A stretch of DNA of 64,000 nucleotides from Myxococcales bacterium (GCA_019634385.1 JAHQVK010000093.1:1-64000), one strand, 5' to 3'. Positions 8,442-18,286 are shown, numbered from the stretch's first letter. A program made the numbers and translations. Notes: generated by a model from the letters alone, not told the origin.

Positions 8442-11102
8442 TCAATCCTGTTCTTGGAGAGCAGCATGTGCCGCCGCCAAGCGAGCTACAGGTACTCTGA
8501 AGGGCGAACAAGACACATAATCAAGTCCAGCTCGATGGGAGAACGCAACCGAAAAAGGGTCACCTCCGTGCTCACCGCACATCCCTAGCTTGATATCTAG
8601 CCTTCCGGAACGTCCATGCTTAATAGCCAACCGGATAAGACGCCCTACGCCAGCCTCGTCGATCATTTGAAATGGCTCACGGCTCAGCAGGCCATCTTCC
8701 ACGTACGTAGGCAAGAAGCTGGCCGCGGCATCGCTCGAAATACCGAGGGTTAGCTGGGTCAGTTCGTGCACGCCAAAAGAGAAGAAATCAGCGTGGCGAG
8801 CAAGCGTATCCGCTACTAATGCCGCTCGGGGCACTTCGATAGCTGCGCCCACAAGATACCCCACCGCTACCTGAGAACGCTGAAAAACCTTGGTTGCCAC
8901 CCGATCGATGATCGCCCTGGCCCATGCCAACTCTGCAGTGGTCATCACGAGCGGCACCATAATTTCTGGGTGGACCTGAAGACCACTGCGCTTGACGATC
9001 ACCGCCGCCTCAAAAATGGCTTGAACTTGCGTCTCGTATATTTCGGGATATTTTACTCCCAGTCTACAGCCACTTAACCCCAGCATAGGATGATGCTCCC
9101 AAAGCCTATCCACTTTTCCCTGGACAATTTCTAATTTTTGCCCAAGCGCTTCCGCTACCTGAAGGACTTCTTCATGGCTATTCGGTAAAAACTCTTTAAG
9201 AGGGGGATCTAAAAGCCGAATGGTCACTGGCAGGCCAGCCATAGAGGCAAATAGCTCTCGGAAGTCTTCCCGTTGCATCTCCGCGAGCAGACCGAGAGCC
9301 CCTCTTCTCCCAATGTCGGTATCAGCGAGAATCATTTGCCGCATCAGAGCAATACGCTCCGGACCAAAGAACATATGTTCGGTTCGGCATAGACCAATAC
9401 CTTCCGCGCCAAACTTGAGGGCAGTAGTTGCATCAGCCGGTGTCTCAGCATTCGCACGAACCCGGAGTCGACGGTACTCATCCGCCCACTGCATCAGTTC
9501 ATCTAACTTACGGGTGACCGGAGCCTGAACCGTAGCTACTTCACCGAGTATGATATCCCCCGTACTGCCGTCGATGGTGATCGTATCTCCCAAATGAAGT
9601 ATCTGATCACCGATCCTCACCGTATCCGCCTTGCGATCCACCACCATATCCGCACATCCAACCACGCAGGGGCGCCCTATGCCGCGAGCCACCAACGCCG
9701 CATGAGAAGTCATTCCACCCCGAGAAGTAAGAACGCCCTCGGTAACATACATGCTGGCTACGTCCTCCGGGGACGTCTCCGACCGGACAAGTATGACCTT
9801 ATTTCCTTGTTTTCCTAAGGATTCGGCCTCCGCTGGATCCAGTACGATCACTCCGGTAGCTACACCTGGTGACGCTGGTAAACCACGAGCAAGAACTGAA
9901 TAATGAGCTTGCAGGTCAAGCATGGGATACAGCAACTGGTCGATATGTTCGGGTGTAACCCGTACAACAGCCAGTCTTTTATCTATTAGACCCTCATGAA
10001 CCATATCCACGGCTATGCATACCGCCGCTTCCGCGGTCCGCTTTCCGGTACGGGTTTGGAGCAAGAAGAGTTCACCTCGCTGAACGGTAAACTCTATATC
10101 CTGCATATCTTGGTAATGCCGCTCCAGCGTTTGGCAAATCGTATGTAGTTGGGCGTACACAGCCGGTATGCGCCCCTTGAGAGTATCCTCTCCGGGACCA
10201 TTGATCGGCATTGGGGTCCGAATGCCAGACACGACGTCTTGCCCTTGGACATTAATGAGGTACTCACCGAAGAAACTTGATTCACCGGTATTAGGATCTC
10301 GACTGAATGCCACTCCGGTACCAGAAGTATCCCCCAGATTACCAAAAACCATGACCTGCACTATCGCCGCGGTCCCCACACTAGCAGTGATATTATTCAA
10401 TCGGCGATACGCAACCGCACGAGGGCTATTCCAACTTCGGAACACGGCAGACACCGCTTGTAGCAATTGTTCCCGCGGATCCTGCGGAAAAGGTCGACCA
10501 GTCTCAGTGATAATAATTTCTTTATAAATCTGCACCAACTCAGCTAGGTGTTCGTCATTGAGATCACTATCTCGCTCGACATTTACTTCGCGTTTCCTGG
10601 CCGCGAGCGCATCATCAAAAAGCGACCAACTATCTCCTCCATTATTACCCCTTATCAGCGACTCACCGTACATCGCGATCAATCGAAGATAAGTATCATA
10701 GGCAAACCGGCGGTCGCCAAACTGTTCAGCTAGACCCTCAACAGAAATATCGTTCAGGCCAATATTGAGGATGGTATCCATCACCCCCGGCATCGATATG
10801 GGAGGACCGGAGCGAACCGAAAGTAAAAGAGGACGTTCGGTACTGCCAAACTCCAGGCTTAGAAATTTCTCAAGCCGAGATAGATACAACTCTATTTCGT
10901 GACTGAGCTTGTCCGGCAAGCGTTCTCCTCCTGCCTCGAACTCACGACATACCGAGGTTGCAATCGTAAACCCAGGAGGCACTGGAAGACCTAATTTGGT
11001 CATTTCCGCAAGATTGGCCCCCTTACCACCGAGCAATGCGCTTTCCTGGGCGTTGCCCTCTACTTGACCACTTCCAAAGAAATACACCCTCTTGCTCGTC
11101 AC
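8442..11102 (-). CDS. ppdK: Pyruvate, phosphate dikinase
   Basis: This enzyme interconverts pyruvate, ATP and Pi with phosphoenolpyruvate, AMP and PPi in the cytoplasm. The protein of about 886 residues shows the nucleotide-binding N-terminus (LGGKGANLAEMTKLGLPVPPGFTI), the phosphohistidine loop GGMTSHAALVARG with the catalytic His near residue 460, and the C-terminal PEP/pyruvate barrel (GLCRTEHMFF, SFGVHELTQLTLG, MCGEHGGDP with catalytic Cys). Length matches the family. I chose GTG at 11102 because homology starts there (VTSKRVYFFG). An ATG at 11156 would add 18 unrelated residues. It is a single-gene unit beside the convergent-facing ychF block. Confidence 0.95.
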   Translation of the reverse strand: MTSKRVYFFGSGQVEGNAQESALLGGKGANLAEMTKLGLPVPPGFTIATSVCREFEAGGERLPDKLSHEIELYLSRLEKFLSLEFGSTERPLLLSVRSGPPISMPGVMDTILNIGLNDISVEGLAEQFGDRRFAYDTYLRLIAMYGESLIRGNNGGDSWSLFDDALAARKREVNVERDSDLNDEHLAELVQIYKEIIITETGRPFPQDPREQLLQAVSAVFRSWNSPRAVAYRRLNNITASVGTAAIVQVMVFGNLGDTSGTGVAFSRDPNTGESSFFGEYLINVQGQDVVSGIRTPMPINGPGEDTLKGRIPAVYAQLHTICQTLERHYQDMQDIEFTVQRGELFLLQTRTGKRTAEAAVCIAVDMVHEGLIDKRLAVVRVTPEHIDQLLYPMLDLQAHYSVLARGLPASPGVATGVIVLDPAEAESLGKQGNKVILVRSETSPEDVASMYVTEGVLTSRGGMTSHAALVARGIGRPCVVGCADMVVDRKADTVRIGDQILHLGDTITIDGSTGDIILGEVATVQAPVTRKLDELMQWADEYRRLRVRANAETPADATTALKFGAEGIGLCRTEHMFFGPERIALMRQMILADTDIGRRGALGLLAEMQREDFRELFASMAGLPVTIRLLDPPLKEFLPNSHEEVLQVAEALGQKLEIVQGKVDRLWEHHPMLGLSGCRLGVKYPEIYETQVQAIFEAAVIVKRSGLQVHPEIMVPLVMTTAELAWARAIIDRVATKVFQRSQVAVGYLVGAAIEVPRAALVADTLARHADFFSFGVHELTQLTLGISSDAAASFLPTYVEDGLLSREPFQMIDEAGVGRLIRLAIKHGRSGRLDIKLGMCGEHGGDPFSVAFSHRAGLDYVSCSPFRVPVARLAAAHAALQEQD

Positions 11103-11260
11103 CCTTGGCGCGGTACCATGGGTCCATAAGAGCGTCAATGCGATGGCTAGGGGCATATATGGACTCAGAAGTAGTCAACTCCACCATCACACGGCCTACT
11201 GTAGGTCACAAGAGTACGGTAGCGCTTGAGTTGGTGCGCTAGAACCTTCACCATGATCGA

Positions 11261-11659
11261 ATGGTCGGTATCCTAAAGCGTTCCCTCCCCAAACGAATAT
11301 GGCGTCGACTCGGGCGACACCCGGTACTCGTGGTAGCTACCGCCTCCACCAGCATTAAGATCGGTAGAGACGGTCTGCGATGGCAGCGAGGCGAAATTGA
11401 CGGAGCCGAGTTCCGCTTCCGAACAGGTGAACATATGGGCTCAATGTCTGGTGGGCTAGCGGGTGCCGCTGCGGGTGCGGCGTGGGGCTCGTTCCTCCCT
11501 GGTTTGGGCACAGCTATTGGCGCCTTTGCTGGCGGCATCGTTGGTGAGGAGCTAGGTAAACGAGTGGGCCGTCTCGCAACCGAGCACGCAGAAATCTCCG
11601 TACGAGAATACCTAGACTCCGAAGACTCGCACCACTCAGATGAAGATAATCACCCATAA
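11261..11659 (+). CDS. Small glycine-zipper protein
   Basis: This 132-residue protein has a basic N-terminus, then a glycine-zipper block at about residues 66-105 (GGLAGAAAGAAWGSFLPGLG, then GAFAGGIVGEELG). The block resembles paired transmembrane helices packed through Gly. The C-terminus is acidic and His-rich. Such proteins associate with membranes, but no specific role is known from the sequence. It is divergent from ppdK and converges on ychF with a gap of only 11 bases. The reading frame has consistent codon use and a plausible fold, so I take it as real. Confidence 0.6.
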   Translation: MVGILKRSLPKRIWRRLGRHPVLVVATASTSIKIGRDGLRWQRGEIDGAEFRFRTGEHMGSMSGGLAGAAAGAAWGSFLPGLGTAIGAFAGGIVGEELGKRVGRLATEHAEISVREYLDSEDSHHSDEDNHP

Positions 11660-11670
11660 TTGTTTATTCA

Positions 11671-12774
11671 TCAAACATTGTGCCGGAAATGCACAACATC
11701 ACCATCTTGCATGACATAGGTCTTGCCCTCGATCCTCAAAAGGCCCGCATCTTTTATTTTGGCCTCTGAACCATGTTTGACCAAATTATTGTAGTGATAC
11801 ACCTCAGCCTTAATGAAGCCGCGCTCAATGTCCGAATGAATCACCCGAGCACAACGAGGCGCAGGCCAGCCGGACTGAAATGTCCAAGCGCGCACCTCTT
11901 TTTCTCCGGCAGTAAAGAAGGTTTGAAGGTCTAGTAGGGCATACCCAGCTCGAATCACACGATTTAATCCTGGCTCTGATAATCCCATATCCCGGAGAAA
12001 TTCGCTCCGCTCCTCACCATCCAAAGCCACAAGCTCCTCTTCGATCTTACCGCAAATGGGTACCACCACCGAACCTTCCGAGGCTGCTCGCTCTTTAACC
12101 CGCTGAAGATGCGACTGCGTATCTAGCTGTTCAAGATCCTCTTCCGAAACATTGGCCACATACATCACCTTTTTCATGGTGATGAGGTGCAGGTCGTGAA
12201 CTTTCCGTAGCCCCTCTTCATCCAAGACCAAGGCCCGAGCAGGCTGGCCTGACTCCAGGAGTCGCTTGAGGGGCTCAAGTACCTCAAATAAGGCTTTTGA
12301 CTCCTTGTCTCCCGTCTTGGCTCTCTTCTCAACCGCGGTAAAGCGCTTCTCCACTGTCTCTAGGTCTGCCAGGATAAGCTCGGTTTCGATAATTTCGATA
12401 TCGCGAATAGGATCCACGGATCCGTCCACATGCATCACGTTATCGTCTTCAAAACAGCGCACAACATGAGCTATGGCATGAGTACTGCGGATATGGCCGA
12501 GGAACTGGTTGCCGAGTCCTTCCCCCTTGCTCGCCCCCTTAACCAACCCCGCAATGTCTACGAAGGTCATGCTGGTCGGCACCACGCGCTCAGGCACAAT
12601 GCGTTCGGCAATCTGCATCAACCGGGGATCAGGAACATTTACAACCCCGCTATTGGGCTCAATGGTACAGAAAGGAAAGTTAGCCGCCTCCGCTTGTGCT
12701 GATGAAGTAAGCGCGTTGAATATAGTCGATTTCCCAACATTGGGAAGTCCAACAATACCGCATTGAAAACCCAT
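11671..12774 (-). CDS. ychF: Ribosome-associated GTPase/ATPase YchF
   Basis: This 367-residue member of the Obg-like family begins with the P-loop GLPNVGKSTIFNALTSS at the extreme N-terminus. The G3 motif DIAGLVKGASKGEGLGNQFL and the late TGS domain (FTAGEKEVRAWTF, MQDGDVVHFRHNV) follow. YchF proteins bind ribosomes and hydrolyse ATP in preference to GTP because the G4 motif departs from NKxD; here the region reads YVANVSEEDL. Length and domain order are normal. It is divergent from the ImuA-like gene across 59 bases that probably contain both promoters. Confidence 0.96.
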   Translation of the reverse strand: MGFQCGIVGLPNVGKSTIFNALTSSAQAEAANFPFCTIEPNSGVVNVPDPRLMQIAERIVPERVVPTSMTFVDIAGLVKGASKGEGLGNQFLGHIRSTHAIAHVVRCFEDDNVMHVDGSVDPIRDIEIIETELILADLETVEKRFTAVEKRAKTGDKESKALFEVLEPLKRLLESGQPARALVLDEEGLRKVHDLHLITMKKVMYVANVSEEDLEQLDTQSHLQRVKERAASEGSVVVPICGKIEEELVALDGEERSEFLRDMGLSEPGLNRVIRAGYALLDLQTFFTAGEKEVRAWTFQSGWPAPRCARVIHSDIERGFIKAEVYHYNNLVKHGSEAKIKDAGLLRIEGKTYVMQDGDVVHFRHNV

Positions 12775-12833
12775 AGAGTGGGCTGATTAGGACCTCACGC
12801 CGACGAGCGCAAGCAGTAACACCACAACTGAAC

Positions 12834-13505
12834 ATGAGAGTAGAAATACGTACAAATGTTCAGTATGATTCGATCGTGAGCAGTGCAGCCCTTCATGATC
12901 TCCTCGCTTCGCGCTACCCAATTTACCGAGGCATTTCCCGACCCAGCTACGGCAAGGCTCGTACATCAGGTGTACCCGAGATCGACCAACTGCTGGCCCA
13001 CCACGGACAACCCGGTGTACCTCAAGGTGCACTCACCATTTTACGAGGACAACCTGGTTCTGGTCGTACATCAACTGCGGCCCGCATCCTAGCTCACGCC
13101 ACCCAACGCGCTCAACCGGTGGCATGGATCGACGTAGAAGGGTTCATATACCCACCCGCGCTCCACCAGCATCATCTTCAACTAGAACGTCTTCTCATCA
13201 TTCAACCTTCACTGTCCCAGTCAGTATATGCGGCTGAACAGGTCCTGCGCTCCGGACTCTTTTCTTGGGTCGCTTTAACTGGGTTCACCGACATTCTTCA
13301 CACTAAACGGGCTCGACGAGTGCTTCACGCGGTACAAACAGGAGAAACAAGTGGTCTCGTCATCCTCGATTCCCACCATACGATGAGCATCCGCGCTGCA
13401 CTTGAACTAGAGCTCCAGCGCAAGCAAGAGCACATCCAAGTGAGACTAGCTGGGCTCAGCGGGTCCGAAGTACCTGACCAATTTGCAATTTCTGTCCGGG
13501 CTTAA
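12834..13505 (+). CDS. ImuA/RecA-like protein
   Basis: This 223-residue protein resembles the RecA-fold ImuA family that accompanies mutagenic translesion repair. It has a strand-loop ILRGQPGSGRTSTAARIL around residues 64-81, VAWIDVEGFIYPP at the position of a Walker-B-like strand, then LERLLIIQPS. The P-loop has Arg in place of Lys, as I recall for many ImuA proteins, so strong ATPase activity is doubtful. No imuB or dnaE2 partner is visible nearby. Its 3' end overlaps the converging transglycosylase gene by 50 bases. A RecA paralogue with a different regulatory role is an alternative. Confidence 0.55.
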   Translation: MRVEIRTNVQYDSIVSSAALHDLLASRYPIYRGISRPSYGKARTSGVPEIDQLLAHHGQPGVPQGALTILRGQPGSGRTSTAARILAHATQRAQPVAWIDVEGFIYPPALHQHHLQLERLLIIQPSLSQSVYAAEQVLRSGLFSWVALTGFTDILHTKRARRVLHAVQTGETSGLVILDSHHTMSIRAALELELQRKQEHIQVRLAGLSGSEVPDQFAISVRA

Positions 13506-15102
13506 GCCCATTTAGTCTACAGAGTCTTCCAATGCTCACGTCATATCGTCGGGCGATTACCCATAGTGACTCACCCTTTTTCACGCGGTGCATACGCAGC
13601 GGGGAGGACGGTACCAGCTTGGACTCGTGTCCAAGATACATCGCCAACGTCCGGCCCGATCTTATGGTTGAAGAGCGACCGAGTTGATTCCACTTTTGAA
13701 TCTGTTGGATAGAAACCCCAAACTCCTTAGCTATCTTCCTCAATGAATCACCTCGCCGAGTTACATAGCGAACCACACGAACTGAGCTAGCCTGGTACTT
13801 AGCGCTCCTCTCTCTGGAGCCAGGGGTTTCCACGGCAAACTTTTTCGCCAGCTGCAATCGAACCGGCACCGCCATTTCTGGATAATACCCCAGCGAGTTT
13901 ACATCCGAAGCTTCGTGAAACTGGAGGATAGTCTGTAGATCGGTTTCAAACTTATGAGCAATCGCCTCTGGCGATTCTCCCATCGAGGTTCGATAATATC
14001 TAAAAGTATAGCGATTCTCGGGAGCTATCTCTTGTAGTCCTTCCCGGCAACTCTCTCCCAACCCTGGAGGAACACGTACCGACCAGGACTCATCAGGTGG
14101 AGTAACCGATACTCGTAGAGATGGGTTTAATTCTTCTAAAGCTATCTTAGGCAACCCTCCGCAGGCTTCACCAATGGTTACCAAAGATGTAGACACATCC
14201 ACCACTACAGTATCATAGGCCATAGGCGGTTCGTATTTAATATCAACAAAGCCATATTTCTCCGGCTCTTTCGAGACCTTTGCCGCCGCCAAAATTTTGG
14301 GCACGTAGTGCTTGGTTTCTCTGCGAATCCACCTAGTCTTGTATAAATCCCAAAACCTTCTGGTACGACTACGCTTTAGCGCAGATGCAATCCTGCCTGC
14401 GCCGGCATTGTAACCAGCCATAGCCAAGTGCCAATCACCAAAACGACTATATAACCAACGAAGATGACGAGCCGCTGCTACTGCTGCTTTTTCAAAATCC
14501 CGCCGTTCATCAACCCAAAAACCTACACGCAGACCATAACGTCGACCCGTTTCGGGCATGAACTGCCACGGCCCTGCCGCTGCTGCTGAAGAAAATGCTC
14601 GAGGTGAAAATCCACTCTCCACCATGGCGAGAAAAACCAGATCTCGAGGTAATTTATACTCATCAAGTACCGAATAAAAAATAGGTACATAACGAGTCGA
14701 ACGAGCCAACCACAGCTCGTACCATTTTCTCCCTCTTCCCTGTAAGAACCGAATCCACATCTCTACCGACGAATGAGCTGCTTGGGGCAGATCATAACGA
14801 ATCGGCTTGGAGGAAAGGATGGGCTCTACATCGTACGGCTCTTGTGTCCACCATAGATACTGCTCAAAACCGTTCTCCATAGCAGCCGTGCTCGTCTCCA
14901 ACAACATAGGAGAAAAGGCACTACCCTCATCTGGAGAAAACCCTCGTCCACTCTCTTCAATGTATAGTAGGGCAAACCGCTCGCTATCACTGATAGTAGT
15001 GACATCTACCTGCTCTTGCAGTCGACTGGGTACGCACCCAACCGCGATCATCAACCACCACCATCTTATCAGCAATTTGCCCCACTGTTTTCTGCATATC
15101 AT
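13456..15102 (-). CDS. MltD-like lytic transglycosylase with two LysM domains
   Basis: This 548-residue probable lipoprotein (MIAVGC lipobox near residue 23) cleaves peptidoglycan glycan strands. The SLT domain carries VFLAMVESGFSPRAFSSAAA, with the catalytic Glu in the ES motif, then GPWQFMPETGRRYGL and MAGYNAGAGRI, all family signatures. Two C-terminal LysM modules (VTRRGDSLRKIAKEF and HRVKKGESLWVIARRY) bind glycan. Domain order and length match MltD. The start overlaps the stop of the upstream cytochrome gene by four bases, so translation is likely coupled. The 3' end overlaps the convergent ImuA-like gene. Confidence 0.9.
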   Translation of the reverse strand: MICRKQWGKLLIRWWWLMIAVGCVPSRLQEQVDVTTISDSERFALLYIEESGRGFSPDEGSAFSPMLLETSTAAMENGFEQYLWWTQEPYDVEPILSSKPIRYDLPQAAHSSVEMWIRFLQGRGRKWYELWLARSTRYVPIFYSVLDEYKLPRDLVFLAMVESGFSPRAFSSAAAAGPWQFMPETGRRYGLRVGFWVDERRDFEKAAVAAARHLRWLYSRFGDWHLAMAGYNAGAGRIASALKRSRTRRFWDLYKTRWIRRETKHYVPKILAAAKVSKEPEKYGFVDIKYEPPMAYDTVVVDVSTSLVTIGEACGGLPKIALEELNPSLRVSVTPPDESWSVRVPPGLGESCREGLQEIAPENRYTFRYYRTSMGESPEAIAHKFETDLQTILQFHEASDVNSLGYYPEMAVPVRLQLAKKFAVETPGSRERSAKYQASSVRVVRYVTRRGDSLRKIAKEFGVSIQQIQKWNQLGRSSTIRSGRTLAMYLGHESKLVPSSPLRMHRVKKGESLWVIARRYDVSIGRLCRLNGLKPGQKLQIGQVLRTR

Positions 15103-16760
15103 TCCGAGCCGCCGCGCATATGACCCTCACCAGTTATTTTCTTAATATAACTTTCATAAATAAACATATCCGAATGCTCGGGAACATGACAAGACTCAGC
15201 ACATACCCCCACCGTATCCGCCCGACTAATACTTCCTGGCACTGGAGCCGCGGCGTGCTTACTCCCCGGCCCATGGCAATTTTCGCAACCGACATTCTGA
15301 TAGGGTTTTGACTGATCTAAGATGCAGTAACCCCCTGGTTTTCTAAAACCAACCGAGTGACAGCCTACACAGGTAAAATCGTAGTGCCGAGCTTCTCTTT
15401 CTAACGTCGCCCACGCCCGAGCATGAGAAGTATTTTGCCAAAAGGCATACTCTTCTTGATGGCATAGTGCGCACTTGTCCGTGCCAACGAAAATTGGAGC
15501 ATCTTCGGAGTCCAACCGGCATGCTTCCGGATCACCCCGGCTGAGGTTCATTGTTCGTAACTCTTGGTAGTACGCGGAAAGAAGACGCTTCATTGAGTCA
15601 TCCTCATTCACGGAAGTTTCGATAGGAATCAGCGATAGCTCTAGTCGCGCAGCATCACCTGCAGGTCCGGCTGACGGTAGCGATAGGCTCGCCAACCTCT
15701 GCTCCAGTTGGCGCTTAACTTGAAGACGAGCCTCACGAGCCGCTTGCGCGGACGTATCAACGCCAAATAGATCTATCTCCTTCTGGAGCGCAGCTATTCG
15801 GCGCTCCAACCGCGCTTTATCCGCCTCCATCTTCGCTCCGCCATCATCTAGAACAAACGGACGTTCTGACCGATTCTTGGGTACAACTACTCGCACACGC
15901 CCGATATACTGTCCGCGCTGCCCTGCTTCTACTATCACAACCGGTCCAATCTGAACTGGGGGTTGAGGCACCCCCTCAATCGGTGTACCGGGAGAGCGAA
16001 TAAGTATATCCATCTCCGGAATGGCTTTTGCTAGCATTTGAGCATCAGCTACCGGGAGATGAGCCAAAACAACCACCACCTCCGCCCCATCTTTACGTAA
16101 AGTCTGAACCTCAGCTCGAACCGCTGGCGCGATCTCCAAAGCAACAATATCGTCAGAAGTCGCTGCCGCAGCTTCTGGAATTGCCACTCCAGTTACACCG
16201 AACCGAATCCCGCCGACCATATCAAGGCGAGAGCGAGCCACACTCAACCCTCCCTCCTTGCGCGGGCGAATATTTGCGGAAACGAACGGAACCGAACCCT
16301 CTTTCTGAAGCCCCATAAGAAAACTAGTGCCCTGTTTCAAATCGGGTGGGCCAAGATTTATTGCTACCACGCCAAGTTTACGAAACGCCCTCGCCAAATA
16401 CTGTGCTTTAGCTAGGTGCTGAGGTCGGGTCATATCATCCAAAGATTCCGTAGGAAGGAGCAGTTGGCCCGCATCCATGAGCATACTGGGTTCTTTCTCT
16501 TCGGAAAGAATAGACGCTAGGCGGGCCACCCCCCCCAACGGTCTCGATGTACACCCACACGGCTCAATGTATCCATCCATGCCCGTGGTAAAAAATAGAA
16601 CCGCTCGCCTTTGCGGCCAAAGGTCTCCCCTTTCGGGCGGATATCCTCGACTGTTATTTAGCTGTTCCGCCCGACAACCAAAAATCCCGAGAAATAGGCA
16701 AGCGACTAAGCCAACTTTCCAACGTGTTGGTACAGAATGTAGCTGGTCCGGCATAAGCAT
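15099..16760 (-). CDS. UshA-like/cytochrome c-554 fusion lipoprotein
   Basis: This 553-residue protein has lipobox LGIFGC near residue 29. The N-terminal half resembles the metallophosphatase/5'-nucleotidase fold (VLFFTTGMDGYIEPCGC, VVAINLGPPDLK). A coiled segment follows. The C-terminal half has haem-binding motifs CALCH, CVGCH and CENCH, plus CAESCH, a CX3CH variant. The spacing and the GPGSKHAAA sequence resemble cytochrome c-554 proteins. It is probably a periplasmic or outer-membrane-attached electron carrier, but phosphatase activity is doubtful because the usual metal ligands are not clear. It is translationally coupled to the downstream transglycosylase gene. Confidence 0.75.
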   Translation of the reverse strand: MLMPDQLHSVPTRWKVGLVACLFLGIFGCRAEQLNNSRGYPPERGDLWPQRRAVLFFTTGMDGYIEPCGCTSRPLGGVARLASILSEEKEPSMLMDAGQLLLPTESLDDMTRPQHLAKAQYLARAFRKLGVVAINLGPPDLKQGTSFLMGLQKEGSVPFVSANIRPRKEGGLSVARSRLDMVGGIRFGVTGVAIPEAAAATSDDIVALEIAPAVRAEVQTLRKDGAEVVVVLAHLPVADAQMLAKAIPEMDILIRSPGTPIEGVPQPPVQIGPVVIVEAGQRGQYIGRVRVVVPKNRSERPFVLDDGGAKMEADKARLERRIAALQKEIDLFGVDTSAQAAREARLQVKRQLEQRLASLSLPSAGPAGDAARLELSLIPIETSVNEDDSMKRLLSAYYQELRTMNLSRGDPEACRLDSEDAPIFVGTDKCALCHQEEYAFWQNTSHARAWATLEREARHYDFTCVGCHSVGFRKPGGYCILDQSKPYQNVGCENCHGPGSKHAAAPVPGSISRADTVGVCAESCHVPEHSDMFIYESYIKKITGEGHMRGGSE

Positions 16761-17173
16761 TTATGAGCAGACTAGGGTGTATGTTTAAAAGTCGGCCGTA
16801 GTCTTTGACGCGTTCCTGATTCGCCTCAAGGTCCCGTCCCCTACGACGGTTGTCCACTTCGTAGGGGCTCTCAGAGTCAGCTAGCTACAGCTAGCCCTTC
16901 CTCCGAGTCCAAATACTTGATCGAACCTGGCCCTTCCCGATAAGTCCACGCCGACTTCAAAAATACACTCTAGCGGCCCACCTGAGCATGCATCAGACTC
17001 AGGTGTTCTAGACCGATTGGCTCAACCCCTGAAGTAGCGTGCACCGCCGACCTCCAAAGATCCAGCACAGGCGGCCTACCCCACCACCAAGTTCTCTCCA
17101 TCAGGGGATCAAGGCACGTGTTCTCTGGCTTACCAAAGGAGCTGGGACAACACCGCCCAACTTCGAGGCATTT
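16761..17173. other. 413-base intergenic region with hairpins
   Basis: I see no convincing gene here. Two perfect eight-base inverted repeats are present: CCCCTACG (16838-16845) with CGTAGGGG (16860-16867), and CACCTGAG (16979-16986) with CTCAGGTG (16998-17005). A duplicated GCTAGC lies at 16880-16895. No poly-T tract follows the stems, so they are not simple terminators. They could mark a small RNA or a leader for the cytochrome gene transcribed leftward. No tRNA-like signature was seen. Confidence 0.4.
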
Positions 17174-18160
17174 TCATCCCAGTGCTGAACGAGGAGCCCC
17201 GGCAATACCTTCACCAACACCGTGCTCCACACGATTTCGGCCCCCTCTCTTCGCTCGATAAAGGGCCGCATCCGCAGACTCGATGACATCTTTTACGTTG
17301 CCCCGAAACCCAGCATGAGCCGTCGCTAGTCCCACACTCACCGACGCATGAATGGTCCCCCCATCCCGAGTTTCTACCGGCAATTCAGCGATCGATCGGC
17401 GAATTCGCTCCGCGATACTCGTAGCCTCCTCCCCTGGGGTATCCGGCAGCAAAACCAAAAATTCTTCGCCGCCATAACGCCCGATCGTATCGTATTCCCT
17501 AATCATAGAAGTCACCCGTCGCGCAGCTTCTCGGAGAACATCATCTCCAGCCTGATGACCATAATTGTCATTTATCTGCTTAAAATGGTCCAAATCGAGC
17601 ATAGCAATGCTGAGAGGTGTACCGCGACGTAAGAAATAGGTGAAAGCTTCTGCCAAACGCTCTTCCAATGCTCGACGATTCAAAACCTCAGTCAAACCAT
17701 CTCGGCTAGCCAGATCTTGCAGCTGTCGCTTGGCTTCGCGCATGCTGGCCTGCAGATCCAGAATTCGACGTCCAGTCCGGAGCCGGGCTAGCAACTCCCC
17801 AGAGTCGAAAGGTTTGGTCACGTAGTCGTCAGCGCCCGCTTCAAGCCCCAAGGCGATATTGGATTTCTCAGTCTTCCCGGTTATGAGAATGACATAGGTA
17901 TAGACTTCTCCCTCATATCTCCGAATTCGCTCACATAACTCAGGGCCACTTAGCCCAGGCATAAGCCAATCGGTGAGCACTATTGGGTAGTGAAGTTCCT
18001 GAAAACGTATCCAACCGCTGTCTCCATCGTCCGCTACGTCGACTTGGTAGCCGTTTTTGCGAAGGAGGAAGGCCAAGCGGGCTCGCGTTACGGCATCGTC
18101 CTCCACAACGAGGATCTTTTGCGCTTCGTCCACGAGGTCCTCGCTCTCTAAATCCGGCAC
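17174..18160 (-). CDS. Response-regulator diguanylate cyclase (PleD-like)
   Basis: This 328-residue protein synthesises cyclic di-GMP from two GTP molecules when its receiver is phosphorylated. The receiver occupies residues ~1-130, with acidic pocket VVEDD, phospho-acceptor Asp in VLTDWLMPG and Lys in TKPFDSG. The GGDEF domain follows, with DLDHFKQINDNYGH and active site RYGGEEFLVLLPD. The inhibitory I-site RxxD (REYD) lies five residues before GGEEF, so product inhibition is expected. It stands alone with no adjacent histidine kinase. It could influence flagellar motility or exopolysaccharide, but nothing in the sequence identifies the target. Confidence 0.92.
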   Translation of the reverse strand: MPDLESEDLVDEAQKILVVEDDAVTRARLAFLLRKNGYQVDVADDGDSGWIRFQELHYPIVLTDWLMPGLSGPELCERIRRYEGEVYTYVILITGKTEKSNIALGLEAGADDYVTKPFDSGELLARLRTGRRILDLQASMREAKRQLQDLASRDGLTEVLNRRALEERLAEAFTYFLRRGTPLSIAMLDLDHFKQINDNYGHQAGDDVLREAARRVTSMIREYDTIGRYGGEEFLVLLPDTPGEEATSIAERIRRSIAELPVETRDGGTIHASVSVGLATAHAGFRGNVKDVIESADAALYRAKRGGRNRVEHGVGEGIAGAPRSALG

Positions 18161-18286
18161 TGATACGGATCAGCACTGGACACAAACATCATTCGACCAT
18201 CACCCACGGAACTTGAGAGCTCATCAACTTCACTGAGCTCATAAGGAAGTCTCGCGGAACATCGCGTTCAATGACATGGTGTGACT

